From positions 1 through 53,094 of the forward strand of contig JAQGOE010000330.1 of NCBI GenBank assembly GCA_028293725.1: a stretch of 53,094 nt of DNA. Direction: 5' to 3'. Under the pieces are notes generated by a model that worked only from the letters and a program-made list of their open reading frames with translations, ran no database searches and was not told the origin of the DNA. This document shows positions 52,364-53,094 of this stretch, one piece after another (positions within the stretch are counted from its first letter, which is position 1; the number at the start of each line of letters is the position of its first letter). Both the position numbers and the translations under genes were made by a program. The DNA is from Gammaproteobacteria bacterium. GTDB lineage: Bacteria; Pseudomonadota; Gammaproteobacteria; Steroidobacterales; Steroidobacteraceae.

Positions 52364-53094
52364 ATGGTACCAACACCGGGCGGCGCGCAGCGGCAACTGT
52401 CCGCCAACGACGCACAGCTCGTCAATGTCGAGATGTTGGAACTGCGGCCGCGGGCCTTGTGGCGTGCGTTCCGCGGCGAGCATTTCGGCTTCATCTGCAT
52501 CGCCATTTACCTCATTCTGGAGTATTTGAAGCCGGAGCAGGCCTACCCCATCTTCGGGCTGCTGCCGCTGCTGCGTTTCTCGGTCATCGGCGCGATCCTG
52601 GGTTTTTTTATCGACAAGACCGCCAGAATCGCCAACTCGCCGTTCAACTGGCTCATCTGCCTGTTCGTGTTGGAATGCGTGGCGTCGGCTTGGCTCGCCT
52701 GGAGCCCGGCCTACGCGTTCGAAAAATTCAGCATTGTGACGACCTGGATGATCGTCTTCTTCCTCATCAGCAGCATTGTCAACACCGAGCGCCGCCTGTT
52801 CCTGTTCCTGCTGGCGTATTTTCTCGCCAACTTCAAGATGTCGCAGTTCGGTTTCTTCAGCTGGGTGGGGCGCGGCTTCGGTTTCGCCAGTTGGGGTATC
52901 ACCGGTGCCGGTTGGTTCCGCAACTCCGGCGAGCTCGGCCTGGAGATGTCGCTGTTTCTGGCCTACACGACCTGCTTCATCTTTTTCCTGCGCAAGTACT
53001 GGGGCCGCTGGACGCGCTGGTTCATGTACCTCGTGGCGATCAGCGCCGCCGGCTGCGTCATCGCCTCGAGCTCGCGCGGCGCCATCGTCGGGGT
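52364..53094 (+). CDS. Exosortase-A-type O-antigen ligase/polymerase-like membrane protein, N-terminal part
   Basis: The frame is open from the ATG at 52364 to the right edge (243 codons visible). Several membrane helices are present (from about residue 40 on) with short loops. WFRNSGELGLEMSLFLAYT and the final SSSRGAIVG are the usual motifs of WzyC-type proteins and of the putative O-glycosylation ligase seen in exosortase A loci. It would act in the periplasm as polymerase or ligase for the XrtA-linked EPS. A GTGGAG ribosome site lies about 18 bases upstream. Confidence 0.75.
   Translation, partial: MVPTPGGAQRQLSANDAQLVNVEMLELRPRALWRAFRGEHFGFICIAIYLILEYLKPEQAYPIFGLLPLLRFSVIGAILGFFIDKTARIANSPFNWLICLFVLECVASAWLAWSPAYAFEKFSIVTTWMIVFFLISSIVNTERRLFLFLLAYFLANFKMSQFGFFSWVGRGFGFASWGITGAGWFRNSGELGLEMSLFLAYTTCFIFFLRKYWGRWTRWFMYLVAISAAGCVIASSSRGAIVG

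Overview
The window reads as a chromosomal exopolysaccharide (EPS) and surface-structure locus of a GC-rich Gram-negative bacterium. Its gene set (exosortase A/EpsH, a short PEP-CTERM protein, PrsR, the XrtA-type export genes, FemAB and the associated hydrolases and deacetylases) is the exosortase A/PEP-CTERM system typical of beta- and gammaproteobacteria. I cannot name the genus. I see no tRNA, rRNA, phage, transposase or CRISPR.

Layout. 1-6330: two GMC-type oxidoreductases (the first cut by the left edge), a membrane GT2 glycosyltransferase, an NAD-dependent epimerase and a Wzx-like flippase. 6320-11200: an O-antigen ligase/polymerase-like protein, two tail-to-tail paralogous acyltransferases whose 3' ends overlap, and a GT87-type polyprenyl-sugar glycosyltransferase. 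11366-16377: two large secreted proteins (putative-Ig type and Calx-beta type) that share a nearly identical 339-residue C-terminal module; a c-di-GMP-I riboswitch leads the second. 16685-19910: a first export set (SLBB export protein, Wzz/GumC-like protein, DUF6492-like protein). 19989-23737: GH9 hydrolase, DUF1080 lipoprotein, BY-kinase-like ATPase. 23986-30198: a two-domain alpha/beta hydrolase, then an operon (flippase-like protein, HAD-UbiA fusion, DprE1-like, DprE2-like) that looks like a polyprenyl-phospho-arabinofuranose pathway. 30649-36295: a frameshifted GT2, the PrsR sigma54 activator, a phosphopantetheinyl transferase, a lipoprotein behind a sigma54-type promoter, and a GNAT-like protein. 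36571-38626: a second c-di-GMP-I riboswitch with its putative-Ig lipoprotein, and the 83-residue PEP-CTERM protein behind another sigma54-type promoter. 38967-47257: the core exosortase operon. 47228-53094: GT4, ATP-grasp protein, low-molecular-weight tyrosine phosphatase, second deacetylase, a secreted jelly-roll protein and the start of an exosortase-A-type ligase.

How it fits together. Glycosyltransferases, the epimerase and the lipid-arabinose module would make lipid-linked sugars. Flippases, the polymerase/ligase and two separate Wza/Wzc-type sets would assemble and export polymer. Acyltransferases and deacetylases decorate it, and GH9, DUF1080 and the jelly-roll protein could trim it. 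XrtA processes PEP-CTERM protein. Two regulatory inputs are readable in the DNA: c-di-GMP through two riboswitches, both in front of modular adhesin-like lipoproteins, and sigma54 with PrsR, matched by two -24/-12 promoters in front of the PEP-CTERM gene and another modular lipoprotein. No PrsK kinase gene is present in the window.
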